Part shown: in pieces, positions 26,645 through 36,766 of the stretch
Layout of the letters: each line of letters starts with the position of its first letter
Numbering within the stretch: position 1 is the first letter of the stretch
NCBI GenBank assembly: GCA_028691985.1
Contig: JAQUYG010000006.1
Span: 7,824-56,935 of the forward strand
From: Minisyncoccota bacterium
GTDB lineage: Bacteria; Patescibacteriota; Minisyncoccia; JAHIHE01; JAGLIN01
Length of the DNA stretch: 49,112 nt
Reading direction: 5' to 3'
The notes under the pieces: model-generated
The model's database searches: none
Seen by the model: only the letters and a program-made list of their open reading frames with translations
What the model was told of the DNA's origin: nothing
Program-made: the position numbers and the translations under genes

Positions 26645-28522
26645 ATGATTCCTTTTATTAGAATAACTAAAGCGAGGGGGGTAATAGCTGTATTTTTTGT
26701 AGTTCTATCTTTTTCAGTCTTTTCTCCTCTTTGTCAGGCCGCTACGGATTGCAATACGATCGCCGATCCTGACAAAAAGAGCCTTTGTCAGTTAAAAAGA
26801 AACACTACTGTTAATGTGACCACTGTGGATCACAATTGGTATGACCCAACGGATGCTGCCTTGCATGATTTTGCTGTATGTGACTTGCCGGCAGATATAA
26901 CAGATTGTCCAAGTCCCCAGCCTTCAACTTCACCTTCTCATTGTTCATACTCTAATTATACTTACACCTATCCTACCTATTGTAATGACCCCGACATCGC
27001 TAGCCCTAAGCATACTTTGCATAGAGAATTCTATTCTTCTGATGATCTTGATGATGAGACTAATATAAATAGACTGGATAAGAACTTCAAGATTGAAGTA
27101 ACCACGAGTTCAAATGTCTATAGTGGTATAAATTCTATTCAAATACAATGGAAAAGTACTACTGGGGTATGGCCCCCAGCCTCCTGGACGGATGTGGATC
27201 CTTTAAAGGCAGGATCTGTTACTTGTTGGAATACTGACAGTTGCTCAATATGCAGAGAAAGTGGAAATTGCGATAATCCTACTATTCCTGTTTCAGCACT
27301 TAGTACAAACAGTGACGGAACTCAGAATGTTCTTTGGATAAGAGCTATTATTACGGATAATAATTTCAATGTTATGTGGATTGGAGAGGACGAAGATGTT
27401 ACAAAAACTCCAGTCTTAGATAAATACTACAGATTTCCAATTTGTAGTGATGCGGGGTGTGCAAATAGCTGCTTAGATGCCTCGGAGAACCCTTTAAACG
27501 AAGCACCAGAAATTCAGGCGGCTGGCTTTGTTAATAACTGCGCTTTGGATGAATCTTTTACTTTAAATTGGTCATTCACTGATAATGAAAATAATGGACA
27601 GTCTGAATTTTATTTAGAGGTGTACAATAAAGATACTAACGAAGGTGTCTATTCCACAACTCAGCTGTCTAATATTCTTTCGTGGTCAGCTCCGGAATTG
27701 AAATTACAAAGCGCGGGCGGAGTCCTCGTCTCTGGGCAAGATTATGGTTGGAGGCTGAGAATCAGGGACGATTATTCAGTGAATACAAGATGTCGACAAT
27801 GGTCCGATTGGTTCGAGGGCGATGTTTTTACAGCGTGTTCTTCATGCGCGGGGAATGTTAATGCGCCAAGTCTCAGCGATCTTTCTGTTACGGCTCCAAT
27901 TAACTTTTGCGCGCCGAGTCTTTCTTATGTGCTTTCTTGGATTACTACTAGCGATGATGGGCAAGGGTCGGTTGAAATCAATCTTTGGAATGTATCCGAT
28001 GGGACGGGTCCTATCTCCTATATTTACGACGATGATAGGCAGTCTTTCAGCGCTTTTCTCCCTGGCGACTTGGAATATGGTAAAACTTATAGATGGGAGT
28101 TGGAAGTATGGGATGATTATTTCGATTTGGCTTGTCGAAAGAAAATATGGGTGGATGGCGGTAGCTTTACGGTAGAAGATCGGCATCCAACTGTAAACTT
28201 CTCCGTATATGATAGTGAAGGCACAAATTGTTTAGAGGAAGCTTGTAATTTTTTGGATACTTTGGATTTTATTGACGAGTCTGATGTTTCTTATTTTGCA
28301 GGAGGTAGCTTGGCAACATATGAATGGGGTATAGAGGGCTCTGTCTTTAGCTCAGAGCAGGACACTTCACGGGTTTTTGCTATAAGTGAAGGGGGAAGCC
28401 ATAATATAACACTAACTGTTGATGACGGAAATGGATGTGTTTGTTCAAAAAATGAAACTTTGTTATTAGGGGTGGGTTCTCCTGTTTGGACTGAGATTGC
28501 TCCAGGTTCTGGCACTGAATAA
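26645..28522 (+). CDS. Exported multidomain protein, probable pilus-associated
   Basis: 625 residues. Signal peptide to about residue 32 (hydrophobic core VIAVFFVVLSFSVF, cut after CQA). The first ~280 residues include a Ser/Thr/Pro-rich stretch and a beta domain with IQIQWKS. From about 285 there are two fibronectin-III-like domains (second one begins APSLSDLSVTAPINFC near 406), then a PKD-like domain (about 514-625, with ISEGGSHNITLTVDDGNG) and the tail PVWTEIAPGSG. The C-terminal ~220 residues match the end of the giant neighbour. No C-terminal anchor or sortase signal. I infer a secreted or pilus-borne binding protein. Confidence 0.8.
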   Translation: MIPFIRITKARGVIAVFFVVLSFSVFSPLCQAATDCNTIADPDKKSLCQLKRNTTVNVTTVDHNWYDPTDAALHDFAVCDLPADITDCPSPQPSTSPSHCSYSNYTYTYPTYCNDPDIASPKHTLHREFYSSDDLDDETNINRLDKNFKIEVTTSSNVYSGINSIQIQWKSTTGVWPPASWTDVDPLKAGSVTCWNTDSCSICRESGNCDNPTIPVSALSTNSDGTQNVLWIRAIITDNNFNVMWIGEDEDVTKTPVLDKYYRFPICSDAGCANSCLDASENPLNEAPEIQAAGFVNNCALDESFTLNWSFTDNENNGQSEFYLEVYNKDTNEGVYSTTQLSNILSWSAPELKLQSAGGVLVSGQDYGWRLRIRDDYSVNTRCRQWSDWFEGDVFTACSSCAGNVNAPSLSDLSVTAPINFCAPSLSYVLSWITTSDDGQGSVEINLWNVSDGTGPISYIYDDDRQSFSAFLPGDLEYGKTYRWELEVWDDYFDLACRKKIWVDGGSFTVEDRHPTVNFSVYDSEGTNCLEEACNFLDTLDFIDESDVSYFAGGSLATYEWGIEGSVFSSEQDTSRVFAISEGGSHNITLTVDDGNGCVCSKNETLLLGVGSPVWTEIAPGSGTE

Positions 28523-28603
28523 TTTTGTGAGACTGTAACTGTATATGAGAAAAAATAAGCAGTTTTTGTCCGATATCAATATTGGAAATCATTAAACGCA
28601 TTT

Positions 28604-31600
28604 ATGATAAAAATTAGCAAAGTATCCTGCCTATTCCTTCTGTTTGTCGTTGTCGCAATATATTATTCTCTTTCTTTAAGGGGTAAATATATTCAGGCGG
28701 CCACGGAAGTCGAGATTGTGAAGCCCGTTGATGTTGTTTTGGCTGTGGATACTTCTGCTACTATGGGAGAAAATTCTAAATTAGCAATAACAAGATTATC
28801 CGCTTCAGCTTTTTTAGACAGTGTTATAGCTTCCTTTCCGAGTTTTGATTATTACAATACTTATGCTTACCATCAAGTTGGTCTGGTTTCTTTTAATACC
28901 AACATAGAAACAGAAAGTTTAAATAGGAACCTACAGGATGAAGATGTGACAACAAGAGATGTTAAGAGTTTGATTGATGACACTTCTGTTGATGGTATTT
29001 TTGCGGTGGCCGATGGACAGAGAAAAACTGCGACAGGAATATTTAACGCAAAGAATGTGCTTACGGATCAATATCTTTCTAATCCGTCTGCTGATAGGGT
29101 TATGATTATTGTAACCGATGGACTTCCTACTGGAACGGGGAATACCGTTGATACCGCTAAAAGCGCTGTTGACTTTGCTAAAAGTGAGGGTATAAGGGTG
29201 ATTGCGATCGGTCTTGGTATGGATATTGTTTCAGGGACTGCTACTGCTAATGTGGAAGCTGAAAACTTTATAAGATATCTTGCTTCCTCTGCCGGAGATT
29301 GTTTTTATGTTAATCAGTATTATTTTGATAATCCTGATGAGGCTTTGCTAAATTGTAATTCTATATCTTCCGAAGACCTGGGTAGCGCGATGGGGGGGAT
29401 ATTCGATACTATAAGTTCCACGATGTTTTTTGACACTCCTCCTAGTGTCAGTGCCCTTATGTCTCCGAACGGACCTCTTTTTTCGGCCGACCAATTTTAT
29501 CTGCAGTCATCAGCTAGGGATGATATAGGTTTTAAGGAGTTCTATTTAGAATGGGCTCTTGCTGAAAACTGGGATAGCGAGGATTTGAGAGAGAGGACTT
29601 ATTGTTCTAACTTGTCTGGAATAGTCGAGGAGGGCGGATATAGGAATATAAGCGTAAGTACGGGAGAGCTTGGTTCATTTAATGCCGGTACCGAGATAAA
29701 ATATCAGGCAGTTGCCAAGGATGCCAGTGACAATGAAGTTATAGAAGGGCCTGTGAGCGTTTATGTTGCCAATGTCTATCTAAGTATCCCAGAACTTAAA
29801 AGAAATAATAATAACACTATATACTTAAGTGTGTCGGATCCTAGCGGAGCGGTTTATGCAAAAAGCAGTTTTTATGTAACTATTACTTCTTTTGAAACTG
29901 GCGAGAAGATAGAAAACGCCTTGATGACCAGAATCGCTAGCTCAAGTGTTTATAATCCCACATATTATTATGTTTTTAATCCTGGATGTAGTTGGTTTTC
30001 TGATTATATTGTGGATGCGGACGAAAGTTATAGAAAATACGCCAGTGATATTTCTCTTGACATTTCAGTAAAAGCTTACGATGATGCTTTCGGGTATAGG
30101 AGTGATTATGTTGCTACTTCATATGGGAATACTCTGACCAATTATTATGAAAGTTCTTCAATGGGCAACTGTTTTAACTCTATAAATGATGATTGTGACT
30201 TTTATGTGTCGAATGGCGATGCAATCGTCGACAACGAAGAACTTCTTTGCGATATGGAAGATCCGGTGGTAAGTATTTTTAGAACCGATCCCGATGAAGA
30301 TTATTATGAAGTCTATAATGACGAGACTTCTGTTACCCTTAGATCAATGTCATATGACGATGCTCCTCTTATAAAACACACGATTTACTATACAGTTGTG
30401 GGATATTCAGGGTGGATAGTTGCTTTTGATTGTAACGATAACAATTTAGATGGAAAATGTGATGCAGATATCAGCAAGAGCATTGACGATTTTTCTGTGA
30501 ATGTAAACTCCATATTTCCTCTTGCTGCGGGAACCACTGTGAAATATTATTCTACTGCTGTAGATAGTTCGGGAAATTACAACCAAGGATCTTCTCCGGA
30601 GAAAACATTTGTAGTAAAAAGTGAGGGGTGTGAAGATAAGGCAGATTTGGAGAGCTGCACTACAGAATCTGGTGGCGTTTGTTGCGATGGTGTTTGCAAT
30701 ATCAGTGCCTCTAATCTTTATGATTACGATTCGCAGTGTGCTGCTAATTACTGTGACGGTACAACGCTTAGATTAATCCCAGATGCTACTTCGGCCGGCT
30801 CTGTCTGCGCGACAGACGAAGGCTTGGATGATGGGTGTTTCGCTTTTACTCCTTCCGATCCAGCTTATCCTTTTGAGGTGTCTGAGTTATATTATGGTAC
30901 TGAAGCATACAATCCTATGGGATGTGAGGAAAGGAGCTATACTTGTCAAACAGGCAAATGCTTATATTCTTTCAGTAATAGAAACAATGATGGTTGTGTC
31001 AATGAGGTTAATTACACGGATTATGAATGTGTGGAAGATAGTTGCGAAGCCTTTCATTCTTGGGGAGATGCCTCTTGTGATAGTTTGGGAAGTTGGACTA
31101 ATTTAATAATGGAGGATAGTGATGCTGTAATAATGACTGGTGAGCCTGAGGTTCTTGATACTAAGACTGGACCTCTTAAGATAACTGCGTCTGTTATGGA
31201 TGCGAGTGGTGTTGAAGAATATGAAATCCAATGGAGGGTTAACGGTGGTAGTTGGCAGAGTAAATCGTGTGGAACCTGCGGAGAGAATATGACTTGTAGT
31301 TGTTCACAAGAGATAGGACCTTTTGTACAAGGGGACTTTGTGAATTATTATATGTGGTCGAAGGATGCTAGTCCTAATGGGAATGAGAAATACGATGGTT
31401 ATGTCGGCGGGTTGGACTATTCTTATAATACTTATAGATACGATAGTTATGGTGATAGAAAAGGTGATTTTATCGGATCCGACATAGATACTCGTCTTTA
31501 TTATGATTGGTCTAGTTCTGTGATAAGAATCAACTCCAATAATGCCTGGGAGAATTTAGATAATGCATATATTACTTGGGATGGATTTTTTAAACCTGAT

Positions 31601-34600
31601 CCTAATATGTTAGGGGTATATACTTTTTCTATGTATAGTGACGATGGATTTGGAATTTATGTTAATGGAGAAGAAATAAAAAAATATTGGGGGTATCAGA
31701 ATATTGATCATACGGGAACTTATACCTTTGATTCCCAAAATCCCGTTCCTATAAGAATAGAATGGTTTGACGCTGGAGGTGCGGCAAGAATGAAATTTAG
31801 GTGGAAAACCCCTGACGGAGTTTATCATTATGCTCCTTCCTCAAATTTAATTGCCCCTTATACTCTAACTGTTAGGTCGGACGATTGCTATAATATAGAT
31901 CCTGGTTATAACGAGGATGTGTCCTCAAGTAATGCGGTAGATGTTACAGCTTGTGAGCTGAGCTCTGTAAGTGGCATATGTTGCGGCGGTTATTGTGACA
32001 CCGTTCCTAACTCTTCTAATATGAGCGAGGAATGTAGAGTGGATTCTTGTGATGGCGTGAATTGGGTGTATGATGATACCAATATACTTGGAGAGTCTTA
32101 TGAAGGTGAATATTGCGGTGATTTAGGAACCTGCTTTGAATATTATACAGGCTGTCAAAGTGGGAATAAGTGTATCGCCGGCTATTGTTCTCCTGATGCC
32201 TCAAGCGTTCAAGTGGATACCTGCGCAGGAAGTGTTTTTACGGATGTAGATTGCTATGGAGGGGCTTGCGGTATAAACACTAGCGGTTTGGAATGTTCAT
32301 TTTCCGGGGATAGCGATTTAGATGGTGTCGAGTGTAACTGTGATTGTGGTGGGTATGACATAGAAGAAGATACGCATTCTTCCATAAGCCTGGACGGTTC
32401 CAACGACTATATAAATATGGGAAGTTCTTCTTCTTTGAATATTGTCGGAAACTATTCCATATCGATGTGGGTTTATAATCGTGCGGGTAGCTCCAGCTAT
32501 CCAACTCTTCTGAATCGGGCTTTGCAGTCTAACACAAATGGTTATTTTTGGATTTATACTTCAGGGACAAATGAAAATACCATTAATTTTCAATATTCTT
32601 ATGGCTCCGGCTCTTCCGTAACTTCATTCCCTAATGCATTAGGTCTCAATGAATGGAATCAACTTACATTTACTTTTAATGATAACGCCAAGGAGCTGAA
32701 ACTTTTTGTCAATGGGGAGCAATTTAGCACTACCCGTACTTTGAGTGGTGCTCTTCCTGTCGATGACGGAACTCTCTATGTAGGCGATTATGCAGGGAGG
32801 GCTGGGACTGGCTACTTGTTTAAAGGATATATCGATGATTTAAAGATATATAGTAGGACACTTTATCCAGAAGAGGTCTCGGATCAATATGATGGCGTTT
32901 TTGTCAACAATTCTGATTTATTGGGATATTGGAATTTTGATGAAGTAACCGGAGGAAAAATTGCAGACAGTTCGGGTAACGGTAATGTAGGATATTTTAA
33001 TAATGCCGGAGAGGTATTGGGAGCTACCTGGACGAGTTCGGGGAAATATAATAATGCTTTAAGTTTTGATGGAAGTAATGATTATGTCAGTATTCCGGTG
33101 GATTTGGGGAATCCCAGTTCGATGTCTTTAGATTTTTGGTTTTATGTAAGTGAAAGCGATAAGGCTCGAACGCAATATCTTATGGACGATAGAACGGCTG
33201 GGAATTGGTGGTTTATTCAAAGTTATAATCCTAATGGGTCGGGTAATCTAAATTTCTTTGATAAAGTTAAGGTTAATGGTGTTGATTGGCAAGCAGGGCA
33301 ATGGAATCATCTGGTTGTCACGACCGACTCTTCTAGTTCTAAGATGTACATAAATGGGGCTTTAAAGGCAGTCGGTAGTGCTTATGACCCAACTTTGGGT
33401 AATGGTCTTAGATTTGGTATAAGATATAATACAACAGGTCCTTTTAGGGGTAAGATGGATGAAGTCCGTATCTATAATCGTGTGCTTTCTGAAAGCGAGG
33501 TCGTCCAACACTATCAAGGGGTATTTTTAGATGAAAGTAACCTTGCTGGTTATTGGAGCCTTGACGAGACTTCTGGTTCTTATGCTTATGATAGCTCCGA
33601 TAATGGTCCGCAATGGCAAACATATTATTATAACGAAGATAGTCCTGTTGGCAATGTAGTGCCGGATATTTGGAAAGTGTGTACCGATATGAATGATAAT
33701 GATTGTGATGGAGTAACTGAAGACAATGAAGCGCAATGCGACGGTGCGTTTGATGATATTTCTCTAGTCTCGTCTATTTTGGAAGAGGGGGAAAATGTTG
33801 ATGTTGTTGGTGGTTCAAATTATTATGCAAATTTGGATGATATTGATATTCAGAATTCCTTAAATAATTTTTCGATTTCCAGTTTGGCTGTAGATGCTTT
33901 TGGTGTGCAGAATACGACTATCGAATGGACGACAGATAGCTGGTGGGGAAATGTTGGTCGTAAGAGCTGCGGCTCTGGGGAAGAATGTAATATATGTATC
34001 AAAGGTGGCGAATGCTATAATGAGTCAGATGGAGTAGTAACTTCTTTCGGTGATAATTATATAGAGGATGAGGATCAAGACTGGTTGAGTGATGAATGGG
34101 CGGGAGGAACTCTGCAGATTTTGAGTGAAGCAAATGAGGTGGTGTCGGAATTTTATATAACTTCCAGCGATGCACATCAAATTTCTGTTGCCGGTTGGGG
34201 AGAATATGGCACTCCATCTATTGGAGCTTATTATAATATCAGGAAAAATGCCGATCTGATAGATTCTGACGATCTTTATGCAGAACAAATTTTACAGATG
34301 AAAGTGTGTTCTTGGGATTGGAACTATAACATGGGCTGTTCTGATACCTATTATGTCCATATTGATAATTCCAATGAAAAGCCTCAACTCAGTAATTTGA
34401 GGGTGACGGATCCTTATAACTTTTGTACTGATAGTCTTACTTATACTCTTGCATGGAATTATGATGATTATCCATATGGAGAAGTTGATGAGCTTTCGGA
34501 AAATATGCAAGCTTATTATACAATTCAGATTAAAGAGGTTGCTAGTGAGAGCGAGATTGTCGATTGGGATTCTGAAGGAGTTTTTGAAAAAACACAGGCA

Positions 34601-35533
34601 ACATCAGTCCACTTTTTTATGACTAATGACACTGATTTTAATATAGACTACGGTAAAATATATAAGTGGAGGGTAAAAGCAGCCGACAATTCACCGACAA
34701 ATTATCAGCTGGAGTCGGATTGGGTGGAATCTTCTGATAATGTCGTTGTCCTTGAATTTAGTTATCCATCTGTAGATTTCACTGTTAGCCCAGATTGCAC
34801 TAATGATATTTATTGTGAGTCAGGGGGCTGTGCAAATGTAGAATGTCATTATGGTGAAACTATAAACTTTTATTCTTCGTCTCGGATTTTTGCTGAATGT
34901 ATAGACGATGATGATTGTGAGTCTTCCGATAAGATAGATTGTAATGAAGATTCTTATCGGTGTGCTGGATGTGTTAATGATGGAAATTGCGCTAGTAAGT
35001 TTGGTGACCACTGGTTTTGTGATAGCGGTGTTTGCCAGCAGATTGAAGGTCACTCCTGTAATGGGGATAATAGTTTTTGTACAGAGAGGGACTATGCTAA
35101 GTGTGACGCTGAAAGCGGTCTGTGCATTTCTTGTGATGAAGACTCTCAATGCAAAAAATTTAACACAGGAGATACCTACTATTGTCAAGAAAGTCTTTGT
35201 GTCAGCTATGCCGATGGTTCTGTGACCGAACATTCCTGTAGTGACAATAATGACTGTAGGGGTTACAATAGTACTGGAGGCGAAGATTTTGTATGTAACG
35301 CTGGAATGTGCGAGGATTATAATTATAGGCAATGGTATTTCGGTGATACGGAGGGTGTTGTAGAAAGTACGGAGCCTAATCCAGAAAAGATATATGTCAT
35401 TTCTGAGGTGGATCGTTTTATGGTTAGGATGTATGTTCGAGATATCTTTGGTAATTCTTGCCCCGCTGAATCTTGGTTATATTTCGGTGGAAAGAAATAT
35501 CCGACATGGAACGAGGTTTCTCCAGAAGAATAG
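28604..35533 (+). CDS. Giant VWA/PA14/LamG exported protein, candidate pilus tip adhesin (PilY1-like role)
   Basis: 2309 residues with a signal peptide (to about 33). VWA domain about 41-270 with a metal site D49-x-S51-x-T53 and ITDGLPTG-like VTDGLPTG; beta domains; Cys-rich module 1 about 672-825; PA14 domain about 953-1085 (GVYTFSMYSDDGFGIYVNG); Cys-rich module 2 about 1095-1255; two LamG/ConA-like domains about 1258-1430 and 1484-1640 (both with LDGSNDY/FDGSNDYV and a Y-R-x-L-x-x-x-E-V end); a fibronectin-like domain from 1924; and a PKD-like end that contains a ~140-residue Cys-rich insertion. VWA proteins in pilus operons (PilY1) sit at the tip and bind surfaces. No PilY1 propeller is visible, so the analogy rests on VWA and location. 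Confidence 0.88.
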   Translation: MIKISKVSCLFLLFVVVAIYYSLSLRGKYIQAATEVEIVKPVDVVLAVDTSATMGENSKLAITRLSASAFLDSVIASFPSFDYYNTYAYHQVGLVSFNTNIETESLNRNLQDEDVTTRDVKSLIDDTSVDGIFAVADGQRKTATGIFNAKNVLTDQYLSNPSADRVMIIVTDGLPTGTGNTVDTAKSAVDFAKSEGIRVIAIGLGMDIVSGTATANVEAENFIRYLASSAGDCFYVNQYYFDNPDEALLNCNSISSEDLGSAMGGIFDTISSTMFFDTPPSVSALMSPNGPLFSADQFYLQSSARDDIGFKEFYLEWALAENWDSEDLRERTYCSNLSGIVEEGGYRNISVSTGELGSFNAGTEIKYQAVAKDASDNEVIEGPVSVYVANVYLSIPELKRNNNNTIYLSVSDPSGAVYAKSSFYVTITSFETGEKIENALMTRIASSSVYNPTYYYVFNPGCSWFSDYIVDADESYRKYASDISLDISVKAYDDAFGYRSDYVATSYGNTLTNYYESSSMGNCFNSINDDCDFYVSNGDAIVDNEELLCDMEDPVVSIFRTDPDEDYYEVYNDETSVTLRSMSYDDAPLIKHTIYYTVVGYSGWIVAFDCNDNNLDGKCDADISKSIDDFSVNVNSIFPLAAGTTVKYYSTAVDSSGNYNQGSSPEKTFVVKSEGCEDKADLESCTTESGGVCCDGVCNISASNLYDYDSQCAANYCDGTTLRLIPDATSAGSVCATDEGLDDGCFAFTPSDPAYPFEVSELYYGTEAYNPMGCEERSYTCQTGKCLYSFSNRNNDGCVNEVNYTDYECVEDSCEAFHSWGDASCDSLGSWTNLIMEDSDAVIMTGEPEVLDTKTGPLKITASVMDASGVEEYEIQWRVNGGSWQSKSCGTCGENMTCSCSQEIGPFVQGDFVNYYMWSKDASPNGNEKYDGYVGGLDYSYNTYRYDSYGDRKGDFIGSDIDTRLYYDWSSSVIRINSNNAWENLDNAYITWDGFFKPDPNMLGVYTFSMYSDDGFGIYVNGEEIKKYWGYQNIDHTGTYTFDSQNPVPIRIEWFDAGGAARMKFRWKTPDGVYHYAPSSNLIAPYTLTVRSDDCYNIDPGYNEDVSSSNAVDVTACELSSVSGICCGGYCDTVPNSSNMSEECRVDSCDGVNWVYDDTNILGESYEGEYCGDLGTCFEYYTGCQSGNKCIAGYCSPDASSVQVDTCAGSVFTDVDCYGGACGINTSGLECSFSGDSDLDGVECNCDCGGYDIEEDTHSSISLDGSNDYINMGSSSSLNIVGNYSISMWVYNRAGSSSYPTLLNRALQSNTNGYFWIYTSGTNENTINFQYSYGSGSSVTSFPNALGLNEWNQLTFTFNDNAKELKLFVNGEQFSTTRTLSGALPVDDGTLYVGDYAGRAGTGYLFKGYIDDLKIYSRTLYPEEVSDQYDGVFVNNSDLLGYWNFDEVTGGKIADSSGNGNVGYFNNAGEVLGATWTSSGKYNNALSFDGSNDYVSIPVDLGNPSSMSLDFWFYVSESDKARTQYLMDDRTAGNWWFIQSYNPNGSGNLNFFDKVKVNGVDWQAGQWNHLVVTTDSSSSKMYINGALKAVGSAYDPTLGNGLRFGIRYNTTGPFRGKMDEVRIYNRVLSESEVVQHYQGVFLDESNLAGYWSLDETSGSYAYDSSDNGPQWQTYYYNEDSPVGNVVPDIWKVCTDMNDNDCDGVTEDNEAQCDGAFDDISLVSSILEEGENVDVVGGSNYYANLDDIDIQNSLNNFSISSLAVDAFGVQNTTIEWTTDSWWGNVGRKSCGSGEECNICIKGGECYNESDGVVTSFGDNYIEDEDQDWLSDEWAGGTLQILSEANEVVSEFYITSSDAHQISVAGWGEYGTPSIGAYYNIRKNADLIDSDDLYAEQILQMKVCSWDWNYNMGCSDTYYVHIDNSNEKPQLSNLRVTDPYNFCTDSLTYTLAWNYDDYPYGEVDELSENMQAYYTIQIKEVASESEIVDWDSEGVFEKTQATSVHFFMTNDTDFNIDYGKIYKWRVKAADNSPTNYQLESDWVESSDNVVVLEFSYPSVDFTVSPDCTNDIYCESGGCANVECHYGETINFYSSSRIFAECIDDDDCESSDKIDCNEDSYRCAGCVNDGNCASKFGDHWFCDSGVCQQIEGHSCNGDNSFCTERDYAKCDAESGLCISCDEDSQCKKFNTGDTYYCQESLCVSYADGSVTEHSCSDNNDCRGYNSTGGEDFVCNAGMCEDYNYRQWYFGDTEGVVESTEPNPEKIYVISEVDRFMVRMYVRDIFGNSCPAESWLYFGGKKYPTWNEVSPEE

Positions 35534-35557
35534 TTGAAATATTTAAGAGCATTGGAT

Positions 35558-36763
35558 ATGAAATTTAAATATAGAGCCATAACAATAAGTGGCAACGAGC
35601 AAGTTGGAAAGATTGAAGCCAGTGGTCAAGAAAAAGCTGTAGAACTTTTGCAAAAACACAGGCTTGTCATAGTCTCCATAGACCCGATAAAGGAGTGGTT
35701 TTCTTTTGCTAAAATTTCTAGCGTCGTCAGGAGGGTAAGTTCCAAAAAAATCGTTATGTTCTCTAAAGAGCTTTCTATTTTACTTTCGTCGGGAGTTTCT
35801 TTGGTTGAGGCGTTAAGAATTCAGTATGAGCAGGAAGAAAGCGCTTTTTTTAAGGAGCAAATTTTTGCCATTGCGAGTATGGTTGATGATGGAGATTCTT
35901 TTTCCAATGCACTGTCTCACTTTCCAAAAACATTTTCAGATTTTTATATCAATATCGTGAGGTCCGGGGAGATTTCAGGAAAAATGCAGGAAGCACTGCT
36001 TCATCTTGCTGACTATGTAGAAAAAAATTATATGTTAGCTAGTAAGGTCAAGAACGCCCTTCTTTATCCGGCGGTTATTCTTATCGGTTTTGCCGGGATG
36101 GGTGCGGCGATGATGATTTTCGTGGTTCCTCAATTGACAGCCATCTTTAAAGAGAATGAAGTGGAGCTTCCTCTTGCAACTAAGGTTTTGGTTGCAGTGA
36201 GTGATTTTATGTCTAATAATTTAGTGCTTTTGTTAGTGGGTATTGTCGCTTTTGTGTATATTTTTAAAGCTTATGCAAAAACAAAATCGGGGAAGGAAAA
36301 GATTGATACGCTAATGCTTACTTTGCCTCCTTTTAGTTCTCTTTTAAAGAAGTTCTATGTGGCGCGTTTTTCTGAGAATCTTTCTATATTGGTTGGTAGC
36401 GGGGTTCCGATAATAGATGCTTTGCAAATCTCAGGAGATGTCGCTGGCAATGGAGTCTATAAAAAAGTGATTTATAGTAGTGCTGATGAGGTAAGAATCG
36501 GAGGTTCAGTCGCTTACGCATTCGAACGGAGTGATTTTGTGCCGACAATGGTTTCTAAGATGCTTAAAATCGGGGAAAAAACTGGAAAGCTGGATTCGGT
36601 GCTTAGAGATGTAGCTGATTTTTACACCAAAGAAGTGGATATTGCCGTAGATGGACTCACTGCCATTATTGAGCCTATTCTTATTTTTGTGTTGGGTGCG
36701 GGGGTTGCAGTAATAGCGCTGGCTATCATGCTACCTATTTATCAAATGTCGGAGATTATTTAA
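35558..36763 (+). CDS. pilC: Type IV pilus platform protein PilC (GspF family)
   Basis: 401 residues from ATG 35558; a TTG overlapping the end of the preceding gene region is in frame but unlikely. PilC is the polytopic membrane platform on which PilB and PilT act. Two T2SSF domains are visible: the first with FSKELSILLSSGVSLVEALRI, the second with FSENLSILVGSGVPIIDALQI. Membrane spans lie near residues 165-190, 215-238 and 370-395. VPQLTAIFKENEVELPLATKV is the conserved segment after the first span. An N-terminal region FKYRAITISGNEQVGKIEAS is typical of the family. Confidence 0.96.
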   Translation: MKFKYRAITISGNEQVGKIEASGQEKAVELLQKHRLVIVSIDPIKEWFSFAKISSVVRRVSSKKIVMFSKELSILLSSGVSLVEALRIQYEQEESAFFKEQIFAIASMVDDGDSFSNALSHFPKTFSDFYINIVRSGEISGKMQEALLHLADYVEKNYMLASKVKNALLYPAVILIGFAGMGAAMMIFVVPQLTAIFKENEVELPLATKVLVAVSDFMSNNLVLLLVGIVAFVYIFKAYAKTKSGKEKIDTLMLTLPPFSSLLKKFYVARFSENLSILVGSGVPIIDALQISGDVAGNGVYKKVIYSSADEVRIGGSVAYAFERSDFVPTMVSKMLKIGEKTGKLDSVLRDVADFYTKEVDIAVDGLTAIIEPILIFVLGAGVAVIALAIMLPIYQMSEII

Positions 36764-36766
36764 AAT

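Noticed and set aside
34820-35332. 170-codon Ile/Thr-rich minus-strand frame
   Set aside because: Antisense to the Cys-rich insert of the giant exported protein.
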